This document shows positions 7,776 through 17,488 of a stretch of 64,000 nucleotides of DNA, piece by piece. The translations under genes were made by a program, and so were the position numbers. Source of the DNA: Oscillospiraceae bacterium (GTDB lineage Bacteria > Bacillota > Clostridia > Oscillospirales > Ruminococcaceae); contig JAGASH010000006.1 of NCBI GenBank assembly GCA_017847835.1, positions 20,160 through 84,159 on the forward strand, in the 5' to 3' direction. How positions within the stretch are numbered: the first letter of the stretch is position 1; each line of letters starts with the position of its first letter. The notes beneath the pieces are model-generated. The model did not search any database, was not told the DNA's origin, and saw only the letters and a program-made list of their open reading frames with translations.

Positions 7776-9713
7776 TTATCCTATGGGGCTTCCGTTCGGA
7801 ATATCCTTATCCACAAACAGCACCTTTATATCCTCGTTTCCGCAGTCCGCCGCAAGTATCATTCCCTGCGACTCCTCACCGCAAAGCTTTCTCGGAGCGA
7901 GATTTGCCACGAAAACAATCTTCTTTCCGACAAGCTCCTCGGGAGTGTACCACTTCGCGATACCCGAAACAATCTGCCTGCCCTGTCTGCCGTCGTCAAC
8001 CGTGAGTTTAAGCAGCTTTTTCGCTTTCGGCATTTTCTCGCAGGCGGTGATTTCACCCGTTCTCAGCTTAACCTCGGCAAACTGCTCGATACCGATTACA
8101 TTCGCCTTATCCAAATCCTCGTCCTCACGAATGGTCTTCGCGGGAGTAAGAAGCGCGTTCAGCTCGTCGATTTCCTTTTCGATATCAATTCTCGGGAACA
8201 GAACCTCGCCCTTATGAACGGTGACGTTTGCGGGGAGTTTTCCGAATTCTCCCAAGACATTATACTCAACTTCCTCGGGTTTTGCGCCGATTTGCTCCCA
8301 AACCTTCGGCATTGTCTTAGGCATAAACGGGAACAGAAGTCCCGAACAAATTCTGATTGTTTCAAGCAGGTTGTACAAAACGCTTGCCAGACGCGGTCTG
8401 CTTGCCTCGTCCTTGCCGAGCTTCCACGGCTCGGTTTCGTCGATATACTTGTTCGCGCGCGAAACAACCTTGAAAATCTCTTCGAGCGCGTTTGACAATC
8501 TTGCTTCTTCAATCATCGGTGTAACGGTTTCGCGAAGTGCCGAAGCCATTTCCACAAGCTCGTCGTCAAGCTGGTCATAATCGCGTTCTTCGGGGAGAGT
8601 TCCGCCGAAATATTTATCAGCCATAGCAACCGTTCTTGAAACAAGGTTGCCGAAATCGTTTGCCAAATCGGAATTAATGCGGGTAATCATAATCTCGTTC
8701 GAGAAATTCGAGTCGGAGCCGTACGGCATATCGCGCATAATCTGATAACGAACAGCGTCCGAGCCGTATCTCTCGGCAAGAACAAACGGGTCGATTACGT
8801 TGCCGATGGATTTTGACATCTTCTGTCCGTTGAAGTTAATCCAGCCGTGACCGTAAAGCATCTTCGGCAGCGGCAAATCCAACATCATCAGAATGATTAT
8901 CCAAACAATCGAGTGGAAACGCACGATTTCCTTTGCCGTCATATGCATATCCGCGGGCCAGAATTTGCTGAAATCGTCGTAAGCGTCGTTTTCATAGCCG
9001 AGCGCGCTGATATAGTTTGCGAGCGCGTCAACCCAAACGTAAACAACATGCTTTTCATCAAAGGAAACGGGAACACCCCAAGTGAAAGAGGTTCTCGAAA
9101 CGCAGAGGTCTTCAAGTCCCGGCTTGATGAAGTTGTTCACCATTTCGTTTACGCGGGATTTCGGGCGGAGATAGTCGGTTTCGGTGAGGAATTTCTCGAT
9201 TTTGTCCGCGAAGTCCGAAATTTTGAGGAAATACGCTTCCTCGTGCGCGTCAATAACAGGTCTGTGGCAGTCGGGACAGCAGCCGTTTTCGTCAAGCTGG
9301 CTCTCCGTCCAGAAGCTCTCGCACGGCGTGCAGTATTTTCCCGTGTACTCGCCCTTGTAGATGTAACCCTTGTCGTACAGCTTCTTGAAAATCGTCTGCA
9401 CGGTTTTAACGTGATAATCATCGGTTGTGCGGACAAAACGGTCATTGCTTATGCCCATAACGTCCCACAGCTTCTTGAAATTCTCAACAATCGGGTCAAC
9501 GTATTCCTTCGGGGTAACTCCGAGAGCCTTTGCTTTCTGCTCAATTTTCATTCCGTGCTCGTCCGTGCCCGTGAGAAACATCACATCAAAACCCTGCATA
9601 CGCTTGAAGCGAGCAATCGTGTCGCACGCAACCGTTGTATAGCAGTGTCCGATATGCGGGTTGCCCGACGGATAATAAATCGGGGTTGTTATATAATACT
9701 TTTTCTTTTCCAT
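7776..9713 (-). CDS. metG: Methionyl-tRNA synthetase
   Basis: 645 aa from the ATG at 9713, preceded by AAGGAAG; a longer in-frame reading to 9809 would include the promoter and is rejected. HIGH signature at residues 20-23, KMSKS in GQKMSKSIGN, zinc-knuckle CxxC...CxxC (CTPCESF and CCPDCHR), and a C-terminal OB-fold tRNA-binding domain (about 545-645) as in dimeric MetRS. Charges tRNA-Met. First gene of a six-gene minus operon. No T-box leader fits in the short 5' region. Confidence 0.97.
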   Translation of the reverse strand: MEKKKYYITTPIYYPSGNPHIGHCYTTVACDTIARFKRMQGFDVMFLTGTDEHGMKIEQKAKALGVTPKEYVDPIVENFKKLWDVMGISNDRFVRTTDDYHVKTVQTIFKKLYDKGYIYKGEYTGKYCTPCESFWTESQLDENGCCPDCHRPVIDAHEEAYFLKISDFADKIEKFLTETDYLRPKSRVNEMVNNFIKPGLEDLCVSRTSFTWGVPVSFDEKHVVYVWVDALANYISALGYENDAYDDFSKFWPADMHMTAKEIVRFHSIVWIIILMMLDLPLPKMLYGHGWINFNGQKMSKSIGNVIDPFVLAERYGSDAVRYQIMRDMPYGSDSNFSNEIMITRINSDLANDFGNLVSRTVAMADKYFGGTLPEERDYDQLDDELVEMASALRETVTPMIEEARLSNALEEIFKVVSRANKYIDETEPWKLGKDEASRPRLASVLYNLLETIRICSGLLFPFMPKTMPKVWEQIGAKPEEVEYNVLGEFGKLPANVTVHKGEVLFPRIDIEKEIDELNALLTPAKTIREDEDLDKANVIGIEQFAEVKLRTGEITACEKMPKAKKLLKLTVDDGRQGRQIVSGIAKWYTPEELVGKKIVFVANLAPRKLCGEESQGMILAADCGNEDIKVLFVDKDIPNGSPIG

Positions 9714-9780
9714 TGGATTTCTTCCTTTTCTTTGTTGGTAAATTTTGTAAAAAGCGTTTTGGGCGCTATTATATAAGTAT

Positions 9781-9809
9781 ATTATATACCTTTTTTCCAC
9801 TTTTTTCAA
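9781..9809 (-). promoter_or_regulatory. SigA-type promoter of the metG operon
   Basis: Minus-strand TTGAAA (9804-9809), 17-base spacer, TATAAT (9781-9786). Confidence 0.7.
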
Positions 9810-9857
9810 TAATAATCAAAAAAATCAAGGAAATTTTACATTTTACCTAAAAAACAC

Positions 9858-9886
9858 TTGATTTTTTTGAAGTTTTTTAGTACAAT
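9858..9886 (+). promoter_or_regulatory. SigA-type promoter of the CdaR-like regulator
   Basis: TTGATT (9858-9863), 17-base spacer, TACAAT (9881-9886). The 110-base leader contains a short CCCCT/AGGGG stem near 9930-9952 with no recognised riboswitch consensus. Confidence 0.65.
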
Positions 9887-9995
9887 AGAGATAGGCACAA
9901 AAATCAATGGTTTAAACTGTGCAATTTTACCCCTCGGGAATAATCAAGGGGAACTCTGGTAATTTCAGTTCATAAAAAGAAAGAGGTATATCAAG

Positions 9996-11081
9996 ATGTC
10001 AAACAGGCTTTTTCAGGGAATTGTTCATCAGATGAAGGACGCGATAAACAGAGTAATCGGCGTGATTGACGAAAACGGAACGGTTATCGCCTGCTCCGAT
10101 TTAACAAAAGTCGGCGGCGGAAACGACTTCTTCTCAATCGAGCTTTCCGACTCGCACGAGGTGTTTATCCGCGACGGTTATACCTACAAGCCGTTTGGCG
10201 TTCACGTTAAGCCCGATTATGCGGTATTTGTCGAGGGGACCGACGAGCAGGCCGCAAAATTCGCGGGACTTATCTCAATCTCGCTGCTCGGTATCAAGCA
10301 GTACTATGACGAGAAATACGACAGAAACAACTTCGTAAAGAACATAATCCTCGACAACGTTCTCCCCGGAGATATTACATTAAAGGCAAGAGAGCTTCAC
10401 TTCAACGGAGATATCGGACGAGTTGTTTTCCTTATCAGCGTAATCGCTTCAAACGACGTTTCCGCTTATGACGTTATCCAGAACCTCTTCCCCGACAAGA
10501 ACAAGGATTTCGTTTTCAACATCACCGAAACCGATATCGTTCTTGTAAAGGAAGTCAAGAACAACATCGATGTCAAGGACCTCGAAAAGCTTGCGAGAAG
10601 CATTTCCGATACGCTTTCGAGCGAGTTCTTCACAAAGGTAAACATCGGTATCGGTACTCCCGTTATCGGAGTGAAGGATTTGGCTCGCTCGTTCAAGGAA
10701 GCGCAGACCGCTCTTGAAGTCGGAAAGGTTTTCGATACCGACAAGAATATCGTTTCCTACGACAACCTCGGTATCGCAAGACTTATCTATCACCTTCCGA
10801 CAACTCTCTGCGAAACCTTCCTGAAGGAAGTTTTCAAGAAGAATTCCATAGAGAGCCTCGACCACGAAACGCTTTTCACCATTCAGAAGTTCTTCGAGAA
10901 CAGCCTCAACGTTTCGGAAACATCGAGAAAGCTCTTTGTACACAGAAATACATTGGTTTACCGTCTTGATAAAATCAAGAAGCTCACGGGACTTGATTTG
11001 CGCGAATTCGACCACGCGATTATCTTCAAAATCGCTCTTATGGTCAAGAAATATCTCGCGGCAAATCCCACAAAATACTAA
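9996..11081 (+). CDS. CdaR/PucR-type helix-turn-helix regulator
   Basis: 361 aa. The C-terminal 60 residues carry the PucR/CdaR HTH (NVSETSRKLFVHRNTLVYRLDKI, then GLDLREFDHAIIFKIALM). The middle (about 150-270) resembles the GGDEF-like CdaR domain without a catalytic motif. The N-terminal ~110 residues look like a small ligand-sensing domain (GVIDENGTVIACSD). This family regulates catabolic or nitrogen genes; the target here is unknown. It directly precedes ftsEX, an unusual location. Confidence 0.8.
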   Translation: MSNRLFQGIVHQMKDAINRVIGVIDENGTVIACSDLTKVGGGNDFFSIELSDSHEVFIRDGYTYKPFGVHVKPDYAVFVEGTDEQAAKFAGLISISLLGIKQYYDEKYDRNNFVKNIILDNVLPGDITLKARELHFNGDIGRVVFLISVIASNDVSAYDVIQNLFPDKNKDFVFNITETDIVLVKEVKNNIDVKDLEKLARSISDTLSSEFFTKVNIGIGTPVIGVKDLARSFKEAQTALEVGKVFDTDKNIVSYDNLGIARLIYHLPTTLCETFLKEVFKKNSIESLDHETLFTIQKFFENSLNVSETSRKLFVHRNTLVYRLDKIKKLTGLDLREFDHAIIFKIALMVKKYLAANPTKY

Positions 11082-11095
11082 TTAAGTTACTTATT

Positions 11096-11118
11096 TTCCC
11101 CCGTTTACAGCGGGGGAA
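11096..11118. other. GC-rich hairpin between the regulator gene and ftsE
   Basis: TTCCCCC pairs with GGGGGAA around a 9-base loop in the 68-base gap. No T-run follows on plus, so it is a weak terminator or a processing/attenuation hairpin. ftsE is probably still reached by readthrough. Confidence 0.5.
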
Positions 11119-11149
11119 TACGGTTGAATATAGCGGGGGTTAATATACA

Positions 11150-11842
11150 ATGGCAATGGTAGAAATGAAAAACGTCAACGTGCATTATTCAAGCGGTGTA
11201 GACGCGCTTGTTGACGTTAATCTTCGCATAAACGAAGGTGAATTCGTGTTCATCGTCGGAAAAAGCGGCGCGGGAAAATCTACCCTTATGAAACTTATGA
11301 TGAGAGAGCTTGAACCGTCCACGGGACGCGTTTTCGTAAACGGCTACAACCTCTCCAAGCTCAAAGGCAACAAAATCTCAAAATTCCGTCGCTCTATCGG
11401 AGTGGTTTTTCAGGAATTCAGACTTATTCAGGACTACACGGTGTATGAGAACGTTTCTTTCGTGCTCAGAATTGCCGACCAGTCCAACAAATATATCAGA
11501 CAAAGAGTGCCGTACGTCCTCAATCTCGTTGAGCTTGCGGGCAAGGCAAAGGCAAAAACAAGAGAGCTTTCGGGCGGTGAGCAGCAGCGCGTTGCCATTG
11601 CAAGAGCGCTCGCAAACGACCCGAATTTGCTTATCGTAGACGAGCCGACGGGAAATCTCGACCCGGAGCGTTCCTATGAGCTTGTCGGGCTGCTGAAGGA
11701 AATCAATCGCTGCGGGACAACCGTTGTTATGATTACTCACGAGCACGAGCTTGTCAGAAATTTCGGCGGCAGAATTATCAACATCGAAGACGGCGAAATC
11801 ACGTTTGATGAAACTATCGGAGGCAGCGATGAGAACGAGTAA
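11150..11842 (+). CDS. ftsE: Cell division ATP-binding protein FtsE
   Basis: 230 aa. Walker A GKSGAGKSTLMK, the FtsE-typical FRRSIGVVFQEFRLI Q-loop region, signature LSGGEQQRVAIARAL and Walker B LLIVDEPTGNLDP. With FtsX it forms an ABC-like complex that activates peptidoglycan hydrolases at division or sporulation. ATG 11150 lies after a GGGGG stretch; ATG 11156 is an alternative. ftsX overlaps its 3' end by 14 bases. Confidence 0.93.
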   Translation: MAMVEMKNVNVHYSSGVDALVDVNLRINEGEFVFIVGKSGAGKSTLMKLMMRELEPSTGRVFVNGYNLSKLKGNKISKFRRSIGVVFQEFRLIQDYTVYENVSFVLRIADQSNKYIRQRVPYVLNLVELAGKAKAKTRELSGGEQQRVAIARALANDPNLLIVDEPTGNLDPERSYELVGLLKEINRCGTTVVMITHEHELVRNFGGRIINIEDGEITFDETIGGSDENE

Positions 11843-12731
11843 TGTAAGCTACCTTATCAAAAAAGGCATTTCTTCCGTCTGGAAAAACTTTATTATGTCG
11901 TTCGCTTCGTTCAGTATTCTCCTCGTCAGCCTTTTGCAGGTGAGTATGACCGTGCTTATTATGATGAACCTCAACATCATTATGGGCAATATCGAGGACA
12001 CGAACGAGATTACGGTTTTCATTGAGGACGGCGTTTCCGAGGCTCAGGTAAACAAAATCCACAACACCCTCAACAACAACGACAACCTCACGGACGTTAG
12101 ATTTATCCCCAAGGAAGAAGGTCTTGAAAACTTCAAGGAGAATATGGGAGAATATTCCGAGCTTCTTTCCTATCTCGACGAAAATCCTGTTCCCGACACT
12201 TTCCTTGTGAGAGTAAAGGACTTGAAGAATATCAAGCTCGCAGTCACGGCTATTTCCAGCATTGACGGAGTTGAACTTGTAAAAACTTCCGACGATTTCG
12301 CGGGCGCACTTATCAACATCAGAAATACGTTTTCGGTAATAATTATCGCGGTTCTGGCAACGCTGATTATCGTCAGCGTAATCGTGGTTTCAAACACAAT
12401 CAGAACCAGCGTTTTCGCCCGCAGAAACGAAATCTCGATTATGAAATACGTCGGCGCAACAAATACCTTCATAAAGCTTCCGTTCTTTGTTGAGGGTACG
12501 TTTATCGGAATTCTCTCGGGAGCGGCAGCCTGGGGACTGACGTGGTTTATCTACGACTCGGTGTTCGCTCTCTTTACCGACAATCTCTCGCTCTGGGAAA
12601 TGTTCGGTTTCTTCAACCTAATTCCTTTCAACAGCATAAGTCCGTTCGTGCTTATCATAAACTGCGTCACGGGAGCTGTTCTCGGTGCAGTCGGCACGGT
12701 TTTCAGCACGGGCAAGTATCTTAAGGTTTAA
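11829..12731 (+). CDS. ftsX: Cell division permease-like protein FtsX
   Basis: 300 aa from the ATG at 11829 inside the end of ftsE; the upstream in-frame start at 11751 is unlikely because it would overlap ftsE by 92 bases. Topology is FtsX-like: one TM near residues 20-45, an extracellular domain (about 50-165), then three TMs (about 170-200, 220-245, 265-295). Partner of FtsE. Confidence 0.92.
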   Translation: MRTSNVSYLIKKGISSVWKNFIMSFASFSILLVSLLQVSMTVLIMMNLNIIMGNIEDTNEITVFIEDGVSEAQVNKIHNTLNNNDNLTDVRFIPKEEGLENFKENMGEYSELLSYLDENPVPDTFLVRVKDLKNIKLAVTAISSIDGVELVKTSDDFAGALINIRNTFSVIIIAVLATLIIVSVIVVSNTIRTSVFARRNEISIMKYVGATNTFIKLPFFVEGTFIGILSGAAAWGLTWFIYDSVFALFTDNLSLWEMFGFFNLIPFNSISPFVLIINCVTGAVLGAVGTVFSTGKYLKV

Positions 12732-12752
12732 GCAATTTCAGGAGATAAAAAA

Positions 12753-13982
12753 GTGAACAAAAGAATTTCTTTGGGCGTGGCAATCAGCCTTATCGCAATC
12801 GGCTGTGCCATAACCTTCGTTCTGACCTGGACGGTTTCGCTCAACATCTACAACTCAAAAATCAGCAGCGCGGATAAATACGAGGGTGTTTACGAGAAGC
12901 TGCGCGAAATCGAAGCTGTTGTCAAGAACAACTACATCAACGTCAATTCGATGAGCGATGAAGCTATCGAAAGCGGTATTATAAACGGCTATGTAAGCGG
13001 TATCGGCGACAAATACGCGTCCTATCTCGAAGCAAACAATTACTATGAGCTTCAGCAGACCTCGAGCGGCGTTGTCAGCGGTGCGGGACTTGTCGCGCAG
13101 TCAGACGGCTCGGGCTATCTCGTGGTCACAAAGGTCTACACAAACAGCTCCGCTTATCTGAACGGCGTGAAAGTCGGCGACATAATCACGGAAATCGACG
13201 GAAAATCCCTTCTCTCAATGGAAGAAAAAACCGCGATTGAAAAGCTTTCCGGCGAAATCGGAACAAAGCTTACAATGAAGCTTCTGCGCGACAGCGAGGA
13301 GCTTTCCGTCAGCCTTATCAGACAGCAAATCGATATCGAGTCCGTGACGGGCGAAATGCTCGACAACGGTATCGGATATATAAAAATCACTTCGTTTAAC
13401 GATAAAACAGCCGAACAGTTCTCCGGCGCGCTCAGCTCGCTTACGGGCTCAACTCTCAACGCGCTTATCCTTGACGTTCGGCAAAATGGCGGCGGCTCAA
13501 TTGCCCCGCTTAAATCAATGCTCAACAAGCTGCTTCCCGCTTGCGTTGCCGCAACAGCCGAATATGCAAACGGCGTCAGAAAAACGCTTATCGAAACCGA
13601 CTCGGCTTCAAACATCAGCGTTCCTATGGCGGTTTTAGTGGACGGCGGAACAGCCTCGGCAGCCGAGCTGTTTACCGTTGCGCTCAGAGATGAGGGTAAT
13701 GCGCTGCTTATCGGCACGCAGACCTACGGGAAAGCGGTTATTCAGGGAACTTACGGTTTCCCCGACGGAACCGCGCTCACAATCTCAAACGCAAAGATTA
13801 TCCCGTCAAAATCCGCTTCCTATGACGGAGTCGGTCTGAAGCCCGATTACGTCACGGAGCTTCCCGCAGGAACAACCCTCGATACCGTTTCGCGTGAAAA
13901 CGACTCTCAGCTGCAAAAGGCAATCGAAATCCTTACTCCCGCAGCTCCCGTTGAACCCGGCGAACCCGAAGAAAGCGAATAA
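12753..13982 (+). CDS. C-terminal processing peptidase, S41 family (CtpA-like)
   Basis: 409 aa starting at GTG 12753 with AGGAG eight bases upstream. Signal/anchor helix at residues 8-30, PDZ domain at about 100-185 ([20 protein letters not shown]), S41 peptidase at about 200-370. The Ser lies in [10 protein letters not shown] and the Lys of the Ser-Lys dyad in TYGKAVIQG. The structural motif [11 protein letters not shown] replaces the common LDLRxNPGG. Extracytoplasmic protease; ftsEX-ctp linkage is frequent in Firmicutes and suggests a role with cell-wall hydrolases. Confidence 0.9.
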   Translation: MNKRISLGVAISLIAIGCAITFVLTWTVSLNIYNSKISSADKYEGVYEKLREIEAVVKNNYINVNSMSDEAIESGIINGYVSGIGDKYASYLEANNYYELQQTSSGVVSGAGLVAQSDGSGYLVVTKVYTNSSAYLNGVKVGDIITEIDGKSLLSMEEKTAIEKLSGEIGTKLTMKLLRDSEELSVSLIRQQIDIESVTGEMLDNGIGYIKITSFNDKTAEQFSGALSSLTGSTLNALILDVRQNGGGSIAPLKSMLNKLLPACVAATAEYANGVRKTLIETDSASNISVPMAVLVDGGTASAAELFTVALRDEGNALLIGTQTYGKAVIQGTYGFPDGTALTISNAKIIPSKSASYDGVGLKPDYVTELPAGTTLDTVSRENDSQLQKAIEILTPAAPVEPGEPEESE

Positions 13983-14017
13983 TTATCAATAAAATAAATT
14001 TTGGAGGAACAACTATT

Positions 14018-14506
14018 ATGAACAAGCCTATTACCGTTTTAACCCGCAAGGGTGAGCAGCAGCTCAAAGACGAGCTTAACGAGCTTCGCTCCGTTCGCCG
14101 TCGTGAGGTTGCGGAAAAAATCAAGGTTGCGCTCTCTTTCGGCGACTTGTCCGAGAACAGCGAATACGATGAAGCTAAAAACGAACAGGGTATAATCGAG
14201 TCGAGAATTGCCGAAATCGAGGCTACTCTTGCTCACGCACAGGTTATCGACGACGACGATATCTCCACCGAAAAGGTAGGTATCGGCATCACGGTCAAGC
14301 TCTATGACGTTGAAATGGACGAGGAGCTTGAATTCAAGATTGTCGGCACAAAGGAAGCCGATATCAACAAGGGCAAAATGTCCGACGAAAGCCCTATCGG
14401 TGCCGCTCTTATCGGTCACAAGGTCGGCGACGAGGTTGATGTGGAAACTCCCGACGGTATCGAGAAGTTTAAGATTCTTGAAATAAAGAAAGAAGACGAG
14501 GAATAA
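14018..14506 (+). CDS. greA: Transcription elongation factor GreA
   Basis: 162 aa, normal GreA length. N-terminal coiled coil with the signature [13 protein letters not shown] (about residues 44-56), whose acidic tip enters the RNA polymerase secondary channel and stimulates cleavage of backtracked RNA. The C-terminal FKBP-like domain ends in [15 protein letters not shown] lies ten bases before ATG 14018. It sits 3 bases upstream of lysS, a common pair in Firmicutes. Confidence 0.96.
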   Translation: MNKPITVLTRKGEQQLKDELNELRSVRRREVAEKIKVALSFGDLSENSEYDEAKNEQGIIESRIAEIEATLAHAQVIDDDDISTEKVGIGITVKLYDVEMDEELEFKIVGTKEADINKGKMSDESPIGAALIGHKVGDEVDVETPDGIEKFKILEIKKEDEE

Positions 14507-14509
14507 ACG

Positions 14510-16018
14510 ATGGCAAACGAAGTAAATCAGAACGAGGAAGTTACCGAGGTAACACAGGAGGAGCTTGACGAGCAGCACAGAGTTCGTCTTGAAAAGCTCG
14601 CCGCTCTCAAAGAAGCGGGAAAAGACCCCTATACAATCACGCAGTTCCCCGTGGATATCTACAACAGCGAAATCCGTGAGCGTTTTGACGAGCTGGAAAA
14701 CAGCGACGTTGTTATCGCGGGAAGAATGATGACGCGCAGAATTATGGGCAAGGCAAGCTTTCTCGATATCCGCGACGCTTCCGACAGAATGCAGGTTTAC
14801 GTTCGCAAGGACGATGTAGGCGACGATGATTACGCTGATTTCAAGAAGTGGGATATCGGCGATATCATCGGCGTTAAGGGCAAGGTTTTCCGTACAAAAA
14901 TGGGTGAGATTTCCGTTCACGCAACCGAAATCAAGCTCCTGTCAAAGTCCCTGCTCCCGCTGCCCGAAAAATGGCACGGTCTGAAGGACAAGGAAGAGCG
15001 TTACCGCAAGCGTTACCTTGACTTAATCGCAAATCCCGAGGTCAAGGACGTGTTTATCAAGCGTTCGAAAATCATCTCCGAAATCAGAAAATTCCTCGAC
15101 GGTCACGGCTATGTCGAGGTTGATACACCCGTGCTGCTCCCGCTTGAAATCGGAGCTTCTGCACGTCCCTTCAAAACTCACCACAATGCGCTCGATATCG
15201 ATATGTATCTGCGTATCGAAACCGAGCTGTACTTAAAGCGACTGATTGTCGGCGGTTTTGACAAGGTTTACGAGGTGGGAAGAATTTTCAGAAACGAGGG
15301 TATGGACAGCTCTCACAACCCCGAATTCACCTCAATCGAGATGTATCAGGCATATATGAACTACACGCAGATGATGGATTTAATCGAGGATTTGTACAGA
15401 ACCGTCACCCTCAACGTCTGCGGAACCGATACCGTGCCTTATCAGGGCAAGGAAATCGCTGTCGGAAAGCCTTGGGAGCGCCTCACGATGATTGAGGCTG
15501 TAAAGAAATATGCCGGCGTTGACTACAACGACTGGGCTGACGACGCTGCCGCCAGAGCCTGTGCAAAGGAAAAGGGCGTCGAGGAAATCACCGACAAGTC
15601 TACAAAGGGTGACGTACTTATCGCGTTCTTCGAGGAATATGTCGAGGACAAGCTTATTCAGCCGACGATTATCTACGATTATCCCGTCGAGAACTCTCCT
15701 CTTGCAAAGAGAAAGCCCGAATTCCCCGCATTTACCGAGCGCTTCGAGTACTTCATCAACGGAATGGAATTCGGAAATGCGTTCTCCGAGCTCAACGACC
15801 CGATTGACCAGAAACAGCGCTTCGTAAAGCAGGTTGAGGCAAAGCGCGCACAAGGCGGAAATGACGCACAGGTTGACGAGGATTTCGTCACCGCTCTGGA
15901 ATACGGTCTGCCGCCCACGGCAGGTCTTGGCTTCGGTCTGGACAGACTTGTTATGCTTTTGACCGACTCCGCAAGCATAAGAGATGTTTTGCTCTTCCCG
16001 ACGATGAGGATACACTAA
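14510..16018 (+). CDS. lysS: Lysyl-tRNA synthetase, class II
   Basis: 502 aa. An N-terminal OB-fold anticodon-binding domain (about 60-165) precedes the class II core. Motif 2 is FRNEGMDSSHNPEF, motif 3 GLGFGLDRLVMLL near the C-terminus. It charges tRNA-Lys. It starts three bases after greA and ends three bases before a membrane-protein gene, so all three are co-translated. Confidence 0.97.
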   Translation: MANEVNQNEEVTEVTQEELDEQHRVRLEKLAALKEAGKDPYTITQFPVDIYNSEIRERFDELENSDVVIAGRMMTRRIMGKASFLDIRDASDRMQVYVRKDDVGDDDYADFKKWDIGDIIGVKGKVFRTKMGEISVHATEIKLLSKSLLPLPEKWHGLKDKEERYRKRYLDLIANPEVKDVFIKRSKIISEIRKFLDGHGYVEVDTPVLLPLEIGASARPFKTHHNALDIDMYLRIETELYLKRLIVGGFDKVYEVGRIFRNEGMDSSHNPEFTSIEMYQAYMNYTQMMDLIEDLYRTVTLNVCGTDTVPYQGKEIAVGKPWERLTMIEAVKKYAGVDYNDWADDAAARACAKEKGVEEITDKSTKGDVLIAFFEEYVEDKLIQPTIIYDYPVENSPLAKRKPEFPAFTERFEYFINGMEFGNAFSELNDPIDQKQRFVKQVEAKRAQGGNDAQVDEDFVTALEYGLPPTAGLGFGLDRLVMLLTDSASIRDVLLFPTMRIH

Positions 16019-16021
16019 GCT

Positions 16022-16795
16022 ATGGCAAAAAGTCAACAGGAAGAAGAACGGCTTCGCAATGAAAGGCTGGAGCTTCTGAAAATGAAGCAGGGTATTATCG
16101 AGGAAAGCGAGATAATTCCCGAAAGCACGGGAGAAAGCGCAAGACAATACGAAAAACCGCGAGGCTGGAAGAAGGTCACAAATTTCTTCTACCTGAACAA
16201 GTGGATTATTATTCCCGCGTTAATTGCAGCGGCTTTGCTGTCATATCTCACGGTTCAGTTCTTCACGCGCGAACAAGCCGATATCAGCATTATTGTTGCC
16301 GTGAGCGAAAAGGAAAACTCAAGCCTGCTGCTCAAAACGCAATTAATCGAGGAAACAATCGAAATGTATTGTCCCGATTTTGACGGAAACGGCAAGGTTC
16401 ACGCAAGCATAATTACCATAAATATGGCTCTCGGAACCGATTACGCACAGTACTCCGACGTGGAAAACCAAAAGCTCACGCAGGAGCTTGTAAGGTTTGA
16501 TAACCCAATTGCGATTTGCGATACGGGATTTATCACAAATGATATCCCGAATTTCGGTCATTTAGACGTGCTCTACACCGACCTCTCCGACAGCTATCCC
16601 GAGGATTTGCTTTATCGGAACAAGGGTGTGCTCTGCTCAAAGCTTGACGCGGGACTTCCGCAGGACGCTTTGATTTGCGTTCGTGCAGTTCCCGCAGGCG
16701 AAAAAGGTCAGAAAAAAGAAGTAGCCGAGCTTCGCGAAAGAGCTTTGATTGTTCTGAAAAACATCGTTGAGGGAAATGTAATCAATCCAAAATAA
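16022..16795 (+). CDS. Single-pass membrane protein of unknown function
   Basis: 257 aa. Residues 1-55 are charged and cytoplasmic (EEERLRNERLELLKMKQG), one TM segment at about 60-82 (WIIIPALIAAALLSYLTV), and an extracytoplasmic domain of about 170 residues. That domain's fold is not recognisable by eye, but PDFDGNGKVHASI and DLSDSYPED recall extracellular domains of Ruminococcaceae envelope proteins. Last gene of the ftsE-to-lysS run, followed by a strong terminator. Confidence 0.7.
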   Translation: MAKSQQEEERLRNERLELLKMKQGIIEESEIIPESTGESARQYEKPRGWKKVTNFFYLNKWIIIPALIAAALLSYLTVQFFTREQADISIIVAVSEKENSSLLLKTQLIEETIEMYCPDFDGNGKVHASIITINMALGTDYAQYSDVENQKLTQELVRFDNPIAICDTGFITNDIPNFGHLDVLYTDLSDSYPEDLLYRNKGVLCSKLDAGLPQDALICVRAVPAGEKGQKKEVAELRERALIVLKNIVEGNVINPK

Positions 16796-16800
16796 CCTGA

Positions 16801-16829
16801 AACCCGCTCTTTTTCCGAGCGGGTTTTTT
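16801..16829 (+). terminator. Intrinsic terminator
   Basis: AACCCGCTC (16801-16809) pairs with GAGCGGGTT (16817-16825), then a T-run. It ends the ftsE-lysS operon. Confidence 0.9.
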
Positions 16830-16942
16830 CCTGCAAAATCAGAATTTCGGAGAATTTTCCTCACACGAAACAGGACTGTGCGCCGTTTTCCCGCGTCCTG
16901 CCTTTATGTCGCACGGAATGTGTTCAGACAGCGGACGCGTCC

Positions 16943-17389
16943 TCATAGATACTTTTTCAGACTTTCACAATATTCCTGTTCGCGCTGCAAAAGCCGCTCT
17001 GCGCTCTCCTTAATTCTGGGGTCGGCATTGTGAGAACGGTTTACGGCGTGCTGCATATCGATTATGCCCATTGTTGTGCCCTGAACCATAATTTTCGCGA
17101 TGTTGTGGCCGCTCTGATTTGACGCGGTTTTCATCGCAATTCCCATTTTCGACATAAGTTTCCCGAACGGCGCAACTTCCTCGGCGGTTTCGTTTCTCTT
17201 AATCAGCTCGTTTTTCGCTTGTTCGGCAACGTTTTTATAGCGCTCCTTTTCACGGTTTATCTCACGATAAAGCATATTGTTTTTGCAATGCTTCAAAACG
17301 TCCGAGGACGCTTCATAAGCCATTTGCGAGTTACGGTAAACCGCTTGCAGGATTTCAGCGCTTTGTCGGTTTTTGATGTTGTTCGACAT
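16943..17389 (-). CDS. Small helical protein, ferritin-like/four-helix type
   Basis: 148 aa from ATG 17389, which has GAGG eight bases upstream; a TTG at 17413 is the only longer start. Almost entirely helical and charged, with heptad-like stretches (REINREKERYKNVAEQAKNE). Length and helix pattern suggest a four-helix bundle of the DUF2383/PA2169-like type, but no metal-binding motif can be assigned. Single-gene unit beside the long operon. Confidence 0.55.
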   Translation of the reverse strand: MSNNIKNRQSAEILQAVYRNSQMAYEASSDVLKHCKNNMLYREINREKERYKNVAEQAKNELIKRNETAEEVAPFGKLMSKMGIAMKTASNQSGHNIAKIMVQGTTMGIIDMQHAVNRSHNADPRIKESAERLLQREQEYCESLKKYL

Positions 17390-17455
17390 TTCGATTACCT
17401 CGCTTTCCTGCAATATTTTGTGCAGAAATTGAGGAAATATTGTTGTTAAAAAAAG

Positions 17456-17482
17456 GAAAACCGCCGATTTATCGACGGTTTT
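17456..17482 (-). terminator. Intrinsic terminator of the Nudix-to-GH26 operon
   Basis: On minus, AACCGTCGAT pairs with ATCGGCGGTT (one mismatch each side), then TTTTCCTTTTTTT. Confidence 0.8.
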
Positions 17483-17488
17483 TGTTTA

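Noticed and set aside
9714..9780. T-box leader for metG
   Set aside because: The leader is too short and has no T-box consensus.
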